DNA from: Roseomonas sp. AR75
GTDB taxonomy: Bacteria > Pseudomonadota > Alphaproteobacteria > Acetobacterales > Acetobacteraceae
DNA length: 64,000 nt
Assembly (NCBI RefSeq): GCF_005222815.1
Contig: NZ_STGB01000006.1
Span: forward strand, 868,001-932,000
Direction of reading: 5' to 3'
Shown: piece after piece, positions 1 through 7,443 of the stretch
Layout of the letters: every line of letters starts with the position of its first letter
Position numbering within the stretch: position 1 is the stretch's first letter
Position numbers and translations under genes: made by a program
The notes under the pieces: generated by a model
Databases searched by the model: none
What the model saw: the letters and a program-made list of their open reading frames with translations, nothing else
What the model was told of the DNA's origin: nothing

Positions 1-24
1 CAGGGGGCGGCGCGGAAGGGTCAT
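1..24 (-). CDS. Possible start of a gene leaving the window (partial)
   Basis: An ATG on the minus strand at 24-22 is preceded by a good ribosome binding site, GAGGTGA at 35-29, four bases from the ATG. Only eight codons (MTLPRRPL) lie inside the window, so nothing can be said about function. It follows the radical SAM gene on the same strand and could be the last gene of that operon. The call rests only on the start signal. Confidence 0.35.
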
Positions 25-135
25 GCGGTCACCTCGTGATGGAACGCGCGGGGCTGCGGCAGGGCCCCGGAACGGGCCAGGACAGGGAGGCGGCCGGAAT
101 CGCGCCGCCGCGAACCGAAGGCGGCGCCCACCGGC

Positions 136-1209
136 TCAGCCGGCAAGGATCGGTTCGGCGCGCGTGGCCAAACGCCGGGCGCGCGCCGCCTCGATGCGCG
201 CGCCCAGCACCTCCTCGTGGAAGCGGTCGCAGCCGATGCAGAGATTGGCGTAGGGGCGCCCCTGCGGATCGGTGGTGCGCGACTTCGCGCGGAACAGCTC
301 CTCGGTCCAGCCATGCGCGAGGCCCATGCGCTCCGGCTTGCCGGCGTTGATCGCCTCATAGACCGGGTCGCCGGCGAGGCTTTCCAGGATGCCGATCAGC
401 GGCTCCTCCGTCAGGTTGCCGAGCGGGAGCCTGGTCTTGATGCAGCAGGGATAGACGCTGCCGTCCGGCTCGATCGAGACTTCCGAGCCGTTGTAGCGGT
501 GGCGCAGGAAGTTCAGCCCGCCGGACCAGCGATTGCAGAAATTGTCGGCGATGGTCGCGTGCGACAGCCCGTTCTCCCAGGCGCGGCCGCGCGGCCAGAG
601 CTTGCCGATCCAGCTGTCGGGCGTCGCACCGAAGAAGGAGAAGAGCGGCCCCTCCTCCTCGAACCATTTGCGGTGGGTCGAGGAGACGCCGGAGGGGCGC
701 ATCCCCTCCGCCTCCATCATCGCCGTGAGCTTCGCCTTGAAGGCCGCCTGCTTCGCCTCGCCCTCCATGCCGACATGGAAATCGTCCACGCCCGCGACCG
801 AGATCATCCATACCCCACGGTCCAGCAGGTCGCGCACGATCTCCGCGGTAAGCAGGTCGCCTGTGGTCTGCACGATCACCTTCACGCCGCCGACGCCGCG
901 GTAGCGGGCGACGAGCCCCTCGATCACCCTGTAGGTGACGCGGCTGCGCACGGGATCGAGCAGCGCCTCCCCGCCCGACAGGATGATGCGCCCGACCTTC
1001 TCGGGCAGCGAGCCGTCGGGATTGGGGTCGTCGGTGTCGAGATAGGTCATGCGCGCAGGCAGGTTGGCCAGCACCCGCGGCGTGTTGCGCTCCGCCTCCG
1101 CGACGACGCGCTCGAGATCCGCCCTGACATAGGGGCGGAAGCGGTCCTCGTAGCAGTGGCGGCACTTGCGATGGCACGCCCAGGCCATCACCCAGTAGAT
1201 CGACTCCAT
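136..1209 (-). CDS. Radical SAM/SPASM-type iron-sulfur enzyme
   Basis: A 357-residue radical SAM enzyme. Cys12, Cys16 and Cys19 (WACHRKCRHC) form the C-x3-C-x2-C site that ligates the SAM-cleaving 4Fe-4S cluster, and an SGGEALLDP segment is the usual GGE SAM-binding motif. Near the C-terminus a CC pair at about residues 255-256 and CIGC at about 324-327 look like ligands of a second, SPASM-like cluster, the hallmark of peptide-modifying and some sulfatase-maturing enzymes. A GTG two codons upstream is possible, but GGGAG lies five bases before the ATG at 1209, so ATG is preferred. It is the last complete gene after a sugar-acid operon and about 200 bases beyond the Bug receptor. The substrate is unknown, and no precursor peptide is visible beside it. 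Confidence 0.85.
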   Translation of the reverse strand: MESIYWVMAWACHRKCRHCYEDRFRPYVRADLERVVAEAERNTPRVLANLPARMTYLDTDDPNPDGSLPEKVGRIILSGGEALLDPVRSRVTYRVIEGLVARYRGVGGVKVIVQTTGDLLTAEIVRDLLDRGVWMISVAGVDDFHVGMEGEAKQAAFKAKLTAMMEAEGMRPSGVSSTHRKWFEEEGPLFSFFGATPDSWIGKLWPRGRAWENGLSHATIADNFCNRWSGGLNFLRHRYNGSEVSIEPDGSVYPCCIKTRLPLGNLTEEPLIGILESLAGDPVYEAINAGKPERMGLAHGWTEELFRAKSRTTDPQGRPYANLCIGCDRFHEEVLGARIEAARARRLATRAEPILAG

Positions 1210-1412
1210 CGGCACTCCCGGCCACGCGGTGATCTCAGGACAATTCAGGTGTCCTTCGCCGGCTGTCCAGCAGAGGTTACGCCGATCCGCCGCTCAACCT
1301 TCGGTGCCGCCCCGGAAAGGGACAGAAACCCGGCCCGTTACGGAACCCTGCCGCACCGCGATACCGAGTACTGCCGTCATTGCCCTGGCCCGCGACCTCG
1401 GGGCGCGCCGGG

Positions 1413-2387
1413 TCACCCGCTTGCGGTGATGCCGAGGTCGCGCACGAGCTGGATATAGCGGGCCTGTTCGCTGCGCATGAAGGCGAGCAGCTCCTCGGGC
1501 GTGCCGGGTGACGGCTCAGCCCCAAGCACGGCGAGCTTCTCGCGCACTTCGCCGCTCGTCAGGATGTCGCGCGCGGCGGCGTTCAGTGTGGCGATGGCGG
1601 CGGGCGGCGTGCCGGCGGGCGCGAGCAGGCATCCCCAGGAGGTTGCGCCGTAGCCGGGGAAGCCCTGCTCGGCGACGGTCGGCAGGTCGGGCAGCAGCCG
1701 CGAGCGCGTCGGTCCGGCCAGCGCGAGCAGGCGCAGCGTGCCCGCCTGCACATGCGGCGCGACGGCGGCGTAGGCGTCGAACATCATCTGCGTGCGCCCG
1801 GCCAGCAGGTCGGCATGCGCGGCGGTGGAGCCGCGATAGGGGATGTGCTCCATCTCCACGCCCGCGCGCTTCAGCAGGTCGGCGGCGAAGATGTGCGGGT
1901 TGGAGCCGTTGCCGGAGGAGGCGAAGGCCGCGCGGCCGTTCTGCGCCTTCGCCCAGGCCATCAGCTCCTGCACGTTGCGCGCGGGATTGCTGGCCGGCAC
2001 GACGAGCACGAGCTGCACATGCGCGGTCAGCGTGATGGGCGCGAAATCGGCGATGGGATCATAGGGCAGGCTGGGGAACAGCGCCCTGTTCACCACATGC
2101 GAGGACGCGACCATCAGGATGGTGGTGCCGTCCGGCGCCGCCTTCGCCACCGCCTCCGTGCCGATGATGCCGGAGGCGCCGGCGCGGTTCTCCACCACGC
2201 CCGACTGGCCGAACGGCCCGCGCAGCCGCTCCGCGATCAGCCGCGCCGTGATGTCGGAGGCGCCGCCCGCGGTGTAGGGGACGATGAAGCGCACCGGGCG
2301 ATCCGGCCGCCAGCCCTGCGCCTGCGCGGCGACGGGCAATGCGAGCGCCGCCGCGGCGAAGGCGCGGCGGGTGAGGCGTGCGGTCAT
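1413..2387 (-). CDS. Bug-family periplasmic receptor (TctC-like)
   Basis: A 324-residue periplasmic solute receptor of the Bug/TctC family used by tripartite tricarboxylate transporters. It starts with a twin-arginine-like signal (LTRRAFAAAALALPVAAQAQG), then the family signature P-x-RPVRFIVPYTAGGASD, ENRAGASG and PDGTT segments, and a C-terminal SPGTPEEL region. The family binds carboxylates or sugar acids in a closed pocket. The ATG at 2387 has GGAGGAA just upstream. No TctA or TctB membrane partner is visible, so the membrane components must be encoded elsewhere, as is common for the very numerous Bug paralogs. It sits directly behind the mandelate-racemase-type dehydratase, so an acid sugar ligand is a reasonable inference. 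Confidence 0.9.
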   Translation of the reverse strand: MTARLTRRAFAAAALALPVAAQAQGWRPDRPVRFIVPYTAGGASDITARLIAERLRGPFGQSGVVENRAGASGIIGTEAVAKAAPDGTTILMVASSHVVNRALFPSLPYDPIADFAPITLTAHVQLVLVVPASNPARNVQELMAWAKAQNGRAAFASSGNGSNPHIFAADLLKRAGVEMEHIPYRGSTAAHADLLAGRTQMMFDAYAAVAPHVQAGTLRLLALAGPTRSRLLPDLPTVAEQGFPGYGATSWGCLLAPAGTPPAAIATLNAAARDILTSGEVREKLAVLGAEPSPGTPEELLAFMRSEQARYIQLVRDLGITASG

Positions 2388-2408
2388 GGTGTTTCCTCCT
2401 CTTCCTTG

Positions 2409-3578
2409 TCAGTAGGCCGGCTTCACCGGGAACCAGCCCGGCCGGCGGTCGTCGAGATAGGCGCCCTCGATGCGGCTGACGGCGTGGCGTTCCACCTGCG
2501 CCTCGTCCACCGTCACGCCGAGGCCGGGGGCGGTCGGCACGGCGAAGCAGCCATCGTTCAGATCGAAGGTCTCGCGCACGATGTCGCCGGCGAGATGCGC
2601 ATGCTCGGTGTCGAGCGCGATCGTCATGTTGGGGATCGCCGCGGCGAGATGCAGATAGGCCGCCTGCGACAGGCCGAGCTCCGCACCGGAATGCAGCGTG
2701 ACGGGAATGCCGACGCCTTCGCAGATCGCGGCCTGCTTGATGACGGGCCAGAGGCCGCCGGCCTCGTGCGGGTCGAGCAGGATCACGTCCGCCGCTTCCG
2801 CCCGCACGATGTTCGCGACGTCGGAGAGCGTATAGGCGCTCTCGTCCAGCGCGATGGGCACCGGCTGCGACTGGCGCAGCAGCGCATGCCCCGCCAGGTC
2901 GTCGAGCTCCAGCGGCTGCTCGATGTATTGCAGGTCGAATGGGCGCAGCTTCTCGAGCATGCGTTTCGCCGTGCCGGGGGTCCAGGCGCCGTTGACATCG
3001 GCGCGCAGCATCAGGTCGGGGCCGATCACCGCGCGCACGGCGCGGACCAGCGCGATGTCGGTCGCTTCCGACATGCCGACCTTGACCTTGAAGCTGCGAT
3101 GCCCGCGCGCGAGATAGGTGCGCGCCGCTTCCGCCGCGGCCTGCGGCTCGCTTTCCAGGATGTAGGCCGCCATCTCCGCGCGGTCGCGCCATAGCCCACC
3201 CCAAAGGCGGTGCAGCGGCTGGCCGCAGGCGCGGCCGAAGGCGTCCCACATCGCCATCTCGACGGCGCAGATCGCCATCACCGCGGCCCGCTTGTGGTGG
3301 TAGTAGCCGGCGCCGAGCACATGGCGATGCAGCGATTCCGCCTGGTCCACGGTCTTGGTCAGCGCGATGGGCAGAACGATGCGTTCCAGCACGGCGGGAA
3401 TCGCATCCAGCAGGCAGATCGTCTCGCCCCAGCCGACGGTGCCGTTCGCCGTCTCGATGCGCACGACCAGGCGCGTCGCGCCGCTGCGACGGCCGGAGGC
3501 CCATTCCATGTCGGAATGGAAGGGCATCCGCAGCATCCAGTGCTTTGCGGCGACGATGCGGAGTGGGTCGGTGGTCAT
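2409..3578 (-). CDS. Enolase-superfamily sugar-acid dehydratase (mandelate racemase subgroup)
   Basis: A 389-residue mandelate racemase/muconate-lactonizing family enzyme. The barrel carries KVK (catalytic lysine of the KxK motif), Mg ligands in RADVNG, YIEQP and ALDES, then D in LLDPHEAGG and H in TLHSGAELG, which together make the Asp-His dyad of the mandelate racemase subgroup. Such enzymes dehydrate aldonic acids (gluconate, fuconate, arabinonate, rhamnonate) to 2-keto-3-deoxy acids. The start was placed at 3578 because its ATG overlaps the stop of the upstream dehydrogenase (ATGA); the longer open frame upstream is the shadow of that gene. With the SDR and the SMP-30 lactonase domain in the same operon, it would supply the third step of an oxidative sugar pathway. 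The precise sugar is not readable. Confidence 0.9.
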   Translation of the reverse strand: MTTDPLRIVAAKHWMLRMPFHSDMEWASGRRSGATRLVVRIETANGTVGWGETICLLDAIPAVLERIVLPIALTKTVDQAESLHRHVLGAGYYHHKRAAVMAICAVEMAMWDAFGRACGQPLHRLWGGLWRDRAEMAAYILESEPQAAAEAARTYLARGHRSFKVKVGMSEATDIALVRAVRAVIGPDLMLRADVNGAWTPGTAKRMLEKLRPFDLQYIEQPLELDDLAGHALLRQSQPVPIALDESAYTLSDVANIVRAEAADVILLDPHEAGGLWPVIKQAAICEGVGIPVTLHSGAELGLSQAAYLHLAAAIPNMTIALDTEHAHLAGDIVRETFDLNDGCFAVPTAPGLGVTVDEAQVERHAVSRIEGAYLDDRRPGWFPVKPAY

Positions 3579-4369
3579 GTGAATCCCAAGGGAGGACGGC
3601 CGGTCCAGGCGCGGATGCGCGGGCTGACCACGGCGGCGGCCATCTGCGCGGTGAGGCCGCCATCCACTGGCAGGTCCACGCCGGTGATGAAGGCGGCGGC
3701 GTCGGAGGCGAGGAACAGCGCGGCCTCCGCCACATCCTCGGGCCGGCCGAAGCGGCCGAGCGGATAGGCTTCCTCGGTCAGCCGGATGTCCTCCGGCTGC
3801 AGTTTCGCGGCGAAGGCTTCCGTCACGATCAGCCCGGGCGAGAGTGCGTTCACGCGGATGCCGAGCGGCCCGCATTCCACCGCCATCTGCCGCGTCATCG
3901 CATGAATGCCGCCCTTCGCCGCGGCGTAGGCGGCGACGCAGGGCTGGCCCTGCATCGCGTTGACCGAGGCCATGTTGACGATGGCGCCGCCGCCGCGCGG
4001 ACGCATGGCGCGTACCGCCTCGCGCGAGAGGCGGAAGGCGCTGCGCAGGCAGATGCCGAGGGTCGCGTCCCATTCCTCGTCGCTGGTGTCCAGCAACGGA
4101 CGCACGGTGGTGACGCCGGCATTGTTCACCAGCACGTCGGGCCCACCATGCGCGATAGCGGGTGCAAGAATGCGCGTCGGAGCATCGTCATCGGCGACAT
4201 CGGCGAAGACCTGTTCCGCGGCGGTCTCGGCGGCGACGCGCGCCAGGCCCTCGGCATCGCGATCGGCGAGGACCAGCCGCGCGCCAGCGGCGGCGAAGCG
4301 CAGCGCGATGGCGCGGCCGATGCCGGCGGCGGCGCCGGTAACGACGCAGAGTTTCCCCTCGAGCGTCAT
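3575..4369 (-). CDS. SDR-family dehydrogenase, probable sugar dehydrogenase
   Basis: A 264-residue classical short-chain dehydrogenase. It has the TGAAAGIG nucleotide-binding glycines, NNAG, a catalytic Ser (NMASVNA) and the YAAAK active site, ending in a VDGG segment. In this position it probably oxidises a pyranose or furanose to its lactone with NAD(P). The start at 4369 overlaps the stop of the upstream permease (ATGA), and its stop overlaps the dehydratase start in the same way, so the operon is translationally coupled. The next steps, lactone opening (SMP-30 domain) and dehydration (enolase family), are encoded on either side, which supports the sugar role over other SDR functions. Confidence 0.88.
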   Translation of the reverse strand: MTLEGKLCVVTGAAAGIGRAIALRFAAAGARLVLADRDAEGLARVAAETAAEQVFADVADDDAPTRILAPAIAHGGPDVLVNNAGVTTVRPLLDTSDEEWDATLGICLRSAFRLSREAVRAMRPRGGGAIVNMASVNAMQGQPCVAAYAAAKGGIHAMTRQMAVECGPLGIRVNALSPGLIVTEAFAAKLQPEDIRLTEEAYPLGRFGRPEDVAEAALFLASDAAAFITGVDLPVDGGLTAQMAAAVVSPRIRAWTGRPPLGFT

Positions 4370-5205
4370 CCCTTCACCGCCCCCGCCGTCAGCCCCTGCA
4401 CGAACCAGCGCTGCACCAGCGCGAAGGCGATCACCACCGGCAGCGACGCGACGAGCGAGGCCGCCATCGCTGCCCCCCAGTCCTGCCGCATCTCGCCGAG
4501 CTGCGACATCAGCAGCCCCGGTCCGACCGTGCGCAGTTCCGGCGAGGTGACGAGCGTCATCGCGTAGAGCAGGTCGTTCCAGGCCCACATGAAGGAGTAG
4601 AGGCCGACGGTGACCAGGCCTGGCACCGAGACCGGCAGCACCACGCGCAGCAGGATGCCGAGCTCCGACGCGCCGTCGATGCGTGCGGCTTCCATCAGCT
4701 CCTCTGGCAGGCGCACGAAGTATGAGAAGAGCATGTAGGTGCCGGTCGGCAGCGCGAAGACGATGTAGGCGATGGTGAGACCAAGCCGCGTGTCCAGCAG
4801 CCCCGCCGCCTGCAGCAGCGGATAGAGCGAGATCAGCAGCACCGCGAAGGGGAACATCTGCGCCGAGATCATCAGCGCCATCAGCGGCTTGCGCCCCCGA
4901 TAGCGGAATCGCGCGAAGGAATGCGCGGCGAGTGTCGCCAGCACGGTCGTCAGCAGCGCCGCCCCGCCCGCGGTCAGGAGCGAGTTCGTCAGCCAGAGCG
5001 GCAGGTCGCCCTGCCCGATCACGCCGCGAAAGTTGTCGAGCGTCGGCGCGGCCGGCAGCAGCGTGGGAAAGCGAACAAAAATCTCGGCGGTCGGCTTGAA
5101 GGCGGTGGAGACCATCCAGAACACGGGGAAGCCGAGGAAGGCCGCCAGGACAAGGAAGGTGCCCGCGAAGACCCAGCGTGCGGAGCGGGAAGCGAAGTCG
5201 AGCAT
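4366..5205 (-). CDS. Carbohydrate ABC importer permease (MalG/UgpE type)
   Basis: A 279-residue inner-membrane permease of the CUT1 carbohydrate importer family. There are six hydrophobic segments; the EAARIDGASELGILLRVVLPVSVPG stretch (residues about 185-210) is the EAA loop that contacts the ATPase, and the C-terminus ends in the GLTAGAVKG-type tail typical of MalG partners. It works with the second permease upstream and the binding protein to bring in a sugar or oligosaccharide. Its stop overlaps the SDR start. No MsmK/UgpC-type ATPase is in this operon, so energy must come from a subunit encoded elsewhere. Confidence 0.92.
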   Translation of the reverse strand: MLDFASRSARWVFAGTFLVLAAFLGFPVFWMVSTAFKPTAEIFVRFPTLLPAAPTLDNFRGVIGQGDLPLWLTNSLLTAGGAALLTTVLATLAAHSFARFRYRGRKPLMALMISAQMFPFAVLLISLYPLLQAAGLLDTRLGLTIAYIVFALPTGTYMLFSYFVRLPEELMEAARIDGASELGILLRVVLPVSVPGLVTVGLYSFMWAWNDLLYAMTLVTSPELRTVGPGLLMSQLGEMRQDWGAAMAASLVASLPVVIAFALVQRWFVQGLTAGAVKG

Positions 5206-5209
5206 CCCC

Positions 5210-6133
5210 TCACGCCTCCTTCATCACGCCGCGCAGGCGCAGGAAGGCCGGGCCGACGATGGTGAGGAACCACACGACGCCGACCGCCGCCGCAAGGCCG
5301 AGATTCCACGCCTGGAAGGCCTGGCGCTGTACCTCCACCGACATCACCGTGGTGGCGCGCACCGGGCCGCCGCCTGTCATCGCGTAGATCACGTCGAATT
5401 GCTGCAGGTTGCCGAGCGCACCGAGCACCAGCAGCACGGCGATGGTCGGGCGGAGATGCGGCCAGGCGACGTGGCGGAAGACATGCCAGTTGCCGGCGCC
5501 GTCTATGCGTGCGGCCTCCACCTGCTCGCGCGGCAGGGATTGCAGCCCGGCGAGCAGGAAGGCGGAGAAGAGCGGGATGGAGAGCCAGGTCTTCGCCGCC
5601 ACCACGCCCGCCATCGCGCCCGACGATGTCGCGAGCCAGGCGACGGGCTCGTCCAGCAGGCCGAAGGTGAGCAGCACCGCGTTGAGCAGCCCGTATTGCC
5701 CGTTCAGCAGCCAGGCCCAGAGGAAGGCAACGACGGTGGAAGGCAGCACCCAGGGCAGCAGCGACAGCGCGCGCACCAGGGTGCGGCCGCGAAAGCGCTC
5801 ATTCAGCACGATGGCCCAGGCGAGGCCGAGCGCGAAGGTCGCGGCCGTCGCAAGCACCACGAACACCACGGTGACCAGCCACGTACCGATGATGGTCCCG
5901 TCTTCCCACAACTGCACGAAGTTGCCGAAGCCGATGAAAACCGGCTCGGTGGTCATCAGCGTGTCTTCGTAGAAGGCGCGGCGCAGCGAATCGAGGAAGG
6001 GAAACAGGATCACCGCGCAGAACACCGCCATCGCCGGCAGCACGAGCAGCAGGCCGGTGCGCGCCTGCGCCCGGGCCAGGCCGCCCGGGCGCGGCGCGGG
6101 CCGAACCGGCTGCCGTGCGATGGCAATACTCAT
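5210..6133 (-). CDS. Carbohydrate ABC importer permease (MalF/UgpA type)
   Basis: A 307-residue inner-membrane permease with a Pro/Arg-rich cytoplasmic N-terminus and six hydrophobic segments. The EAARIDGAGNWHVFRHV loop near residue 215 is the EAA ATPase-docking motif of sugar importers, and FFLFPF-like FLDSLRRAFY near residue 55 is typical of the MalF-side subunit. It lies 3 bases after the binding-protein gene and 4 bases before the MalG-type gene, which fixes it in one transcript. Substrate specificity resides in the binding protein and cannot be read here. Confidence 0.92.
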   Translation of the reverse strand: MSIAIARQPVRPAPRPGGLARAQARTGLLLVLPAMAVFCAVILFPFLDSLRRAFYEDTLMTTEPVFIGFGNFVQLWEDGTIIGTWLVTVVFVVLATAATFALGLAWAIVLNERFRGRTLVRALSLLPWVLPSTVVAFLWAWLLNGQYGLLNAVLLTFGLLDEPVAWLATSSGAMAGVVAAKTWLSIPLFSAFLLAGLQSLPREQVEAARIDGAGNWHVFRHVAWPHLRPTIAVLLVLGALGNLQQFDVIYAMTGGGPVRATTVMSVEVQRQAFQAWNLGLAAAVGVVWFLTIVGPAFLRLRGVMKEA

Positions 6134-6136
6134 GCG

Positions 6137-7423
6137 TCAGGTGCGCCGCTGGTTGGCGGTGGCGCGGCGCAGCCGGTTCGCCATGTCGCCGATCGCCTGG
6201 GCGGGCGGCTTGGCCTGCAGCAGCGCCGCCTGCACTTCCTCGCCGACGATGTTGGTGATGTCGGCCGCATTCGGCCAGGTGGAGGGCTCGTCCATCTCCG
6301 CCGTGCCGGCGTTGCGCGCCCATTCCACCACATAGGCATCGTCGCCGAGCTTCGCGAGCGCCGAGCGCGTGACGGGGAACAGCCCGACCGCGCGGAAGTA
6401 GCGCAGCTGCACCTCGTCATCCATCGCAAGATGCCGCACCAGTTTCGCCGCGGCCGAGTCCCCGGCGATGCGGGCGCCGCGCGCATTCGGCAGCACCAGC
6501 AGGTGCCCCCACATCAGCGACCGCGTCGCATCGCCCGCGCGCAGCACGGGTGTCGCGAAGGCCGCAACATTGGCGTCGAAGGCCGCGCCCTGGCCGGAGT
6601 TGTCGCGCGCGAAACCACGGGCGAGCGGCGCGTCGTGATAGAAGGCGGTGCGGTTCTGGCCGAACAGGCGGCGCGCATCGGGCCGGTCCACGTCGCGCGC
6701 GATCAGCCCCTCCTTCGCAAGATCCACCAGGAAGGACAGCGCGGCGCGCGCGGCGTCGCTCTCCACCGCCACCTTGTCCTCGGCGTCGAACAGCCGCCCG
6801 CCGAAGGTCCACAGCCACACCTGGTAGTCCGGCGACATGGTCAGGTTGTTCTTGGTAGCGAAGGCATAGGGTACGACCTCCGCATTGGTCCGCTTGATGC
6901 GGCGCAGCGCATCGGCGAAGGCGTCCACCGTGCGCGGCGTCTCCGTCACGCCGGCATCGGCGAGAACCTTCCTGTTGGCCACCATGCCGATGGAGGCCGC
7001 GGTCCAGGGCAGGCCGAGCTGCGCGCCGCCGACCTGGCCGATGCGCAGCAGGCCGGGATCGATCGCCTGCGCGATCTCCGCGCCCAGCACCTCCCGCATG
7101 TCGGCGGGGCGCAGCACGCGGGAGAATTGCGGCAGCCAGCGCTCCGCCAACTGCACCACGTCCTGCGGCTGGTTGCTGCGCTGGCGCAGCACCAGGTTCT
7201 GCTGCATCTGCGCCCAGGGGAAGCCGACGATGTCGAGCCGGATGCCGGGATTCGCGGCGCGGAAGCCGTCGAAGGCCTGGGTCAGTACCGGCTTCGACGC
7301 CGCCTCGTCCTGGCTCCAGCCGACATAGGTCAGCGTGCTGCCTTGCGCGCGTGCCGTGCTGGAAGCCGCAAGCGCCGCCGCGCCACCCAGCAGCGCGCGT
7401 CGTCCGAGTGCCATGTGAAGCAT
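6137..7423 (-). CDS. Extracellular sugar-binding protein of ABC importer (family 1)
   Basis: A 428-residue periplasmic binding protein of the family-1 solute-binding group. The N-terminus (ALGRRALLGGAAALAASSTARA) is a signal peptide with twin arginines, followed by a mature start STLTYVGWSQDE. The body has the EVVPYAF and FGGRLFD segments common in sugar-binding members. Start choice: ATG at 7423 lies six bases after a strong GGAAGGGAGG; in-frame ATGs at 7429 and 7447 also exist, and the 7447 one would overlap the regulator stop as ATGA. It delivers ligand to the two permeases just downstream. It is transcribed right behind the fused regulator/lactonase that probably controls it. Confidence 0.9.
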   Translation of the reverse strand: MLHMALGRRALLGGAAALAASSTARAQGSTLTYVGWSQDEAASKPVLTQAFDGFRAANPGIRLDIVGFPWAQMQQNLVLRQRSNQPQDVVQLAERWLPQFSRVLRPADMREVLGAEIAQAIDPGLLRIGQVGGAQLGLPWTAASIGMVANRKVLADAGVTETPRTVDAFADALRRIKRTNAEVVPYAFATKNNLTMSPDYQVWLWTFGGRLFDAEDKVAVESDAARAALSFLVDLAKEGLIARDVDRPDARRLFGQNRTAFYHDAPLARGFARDNSGQGAAFDANVAAFATPVLRAGDATRSLMWGHLLVLPNARGARIAGDSAAAKLVRHLAMDDEVQLRYFRAVGLFPVTRSALAKLGDDAYVVEWARNAGTAEMDEPSTWPNAADITNIVGEEVQAALLQAKPPAQAIGDMANRLRRATANQRRT

Positions 7424-7443
7424 GTCCATCCTCCCTTCCATGT

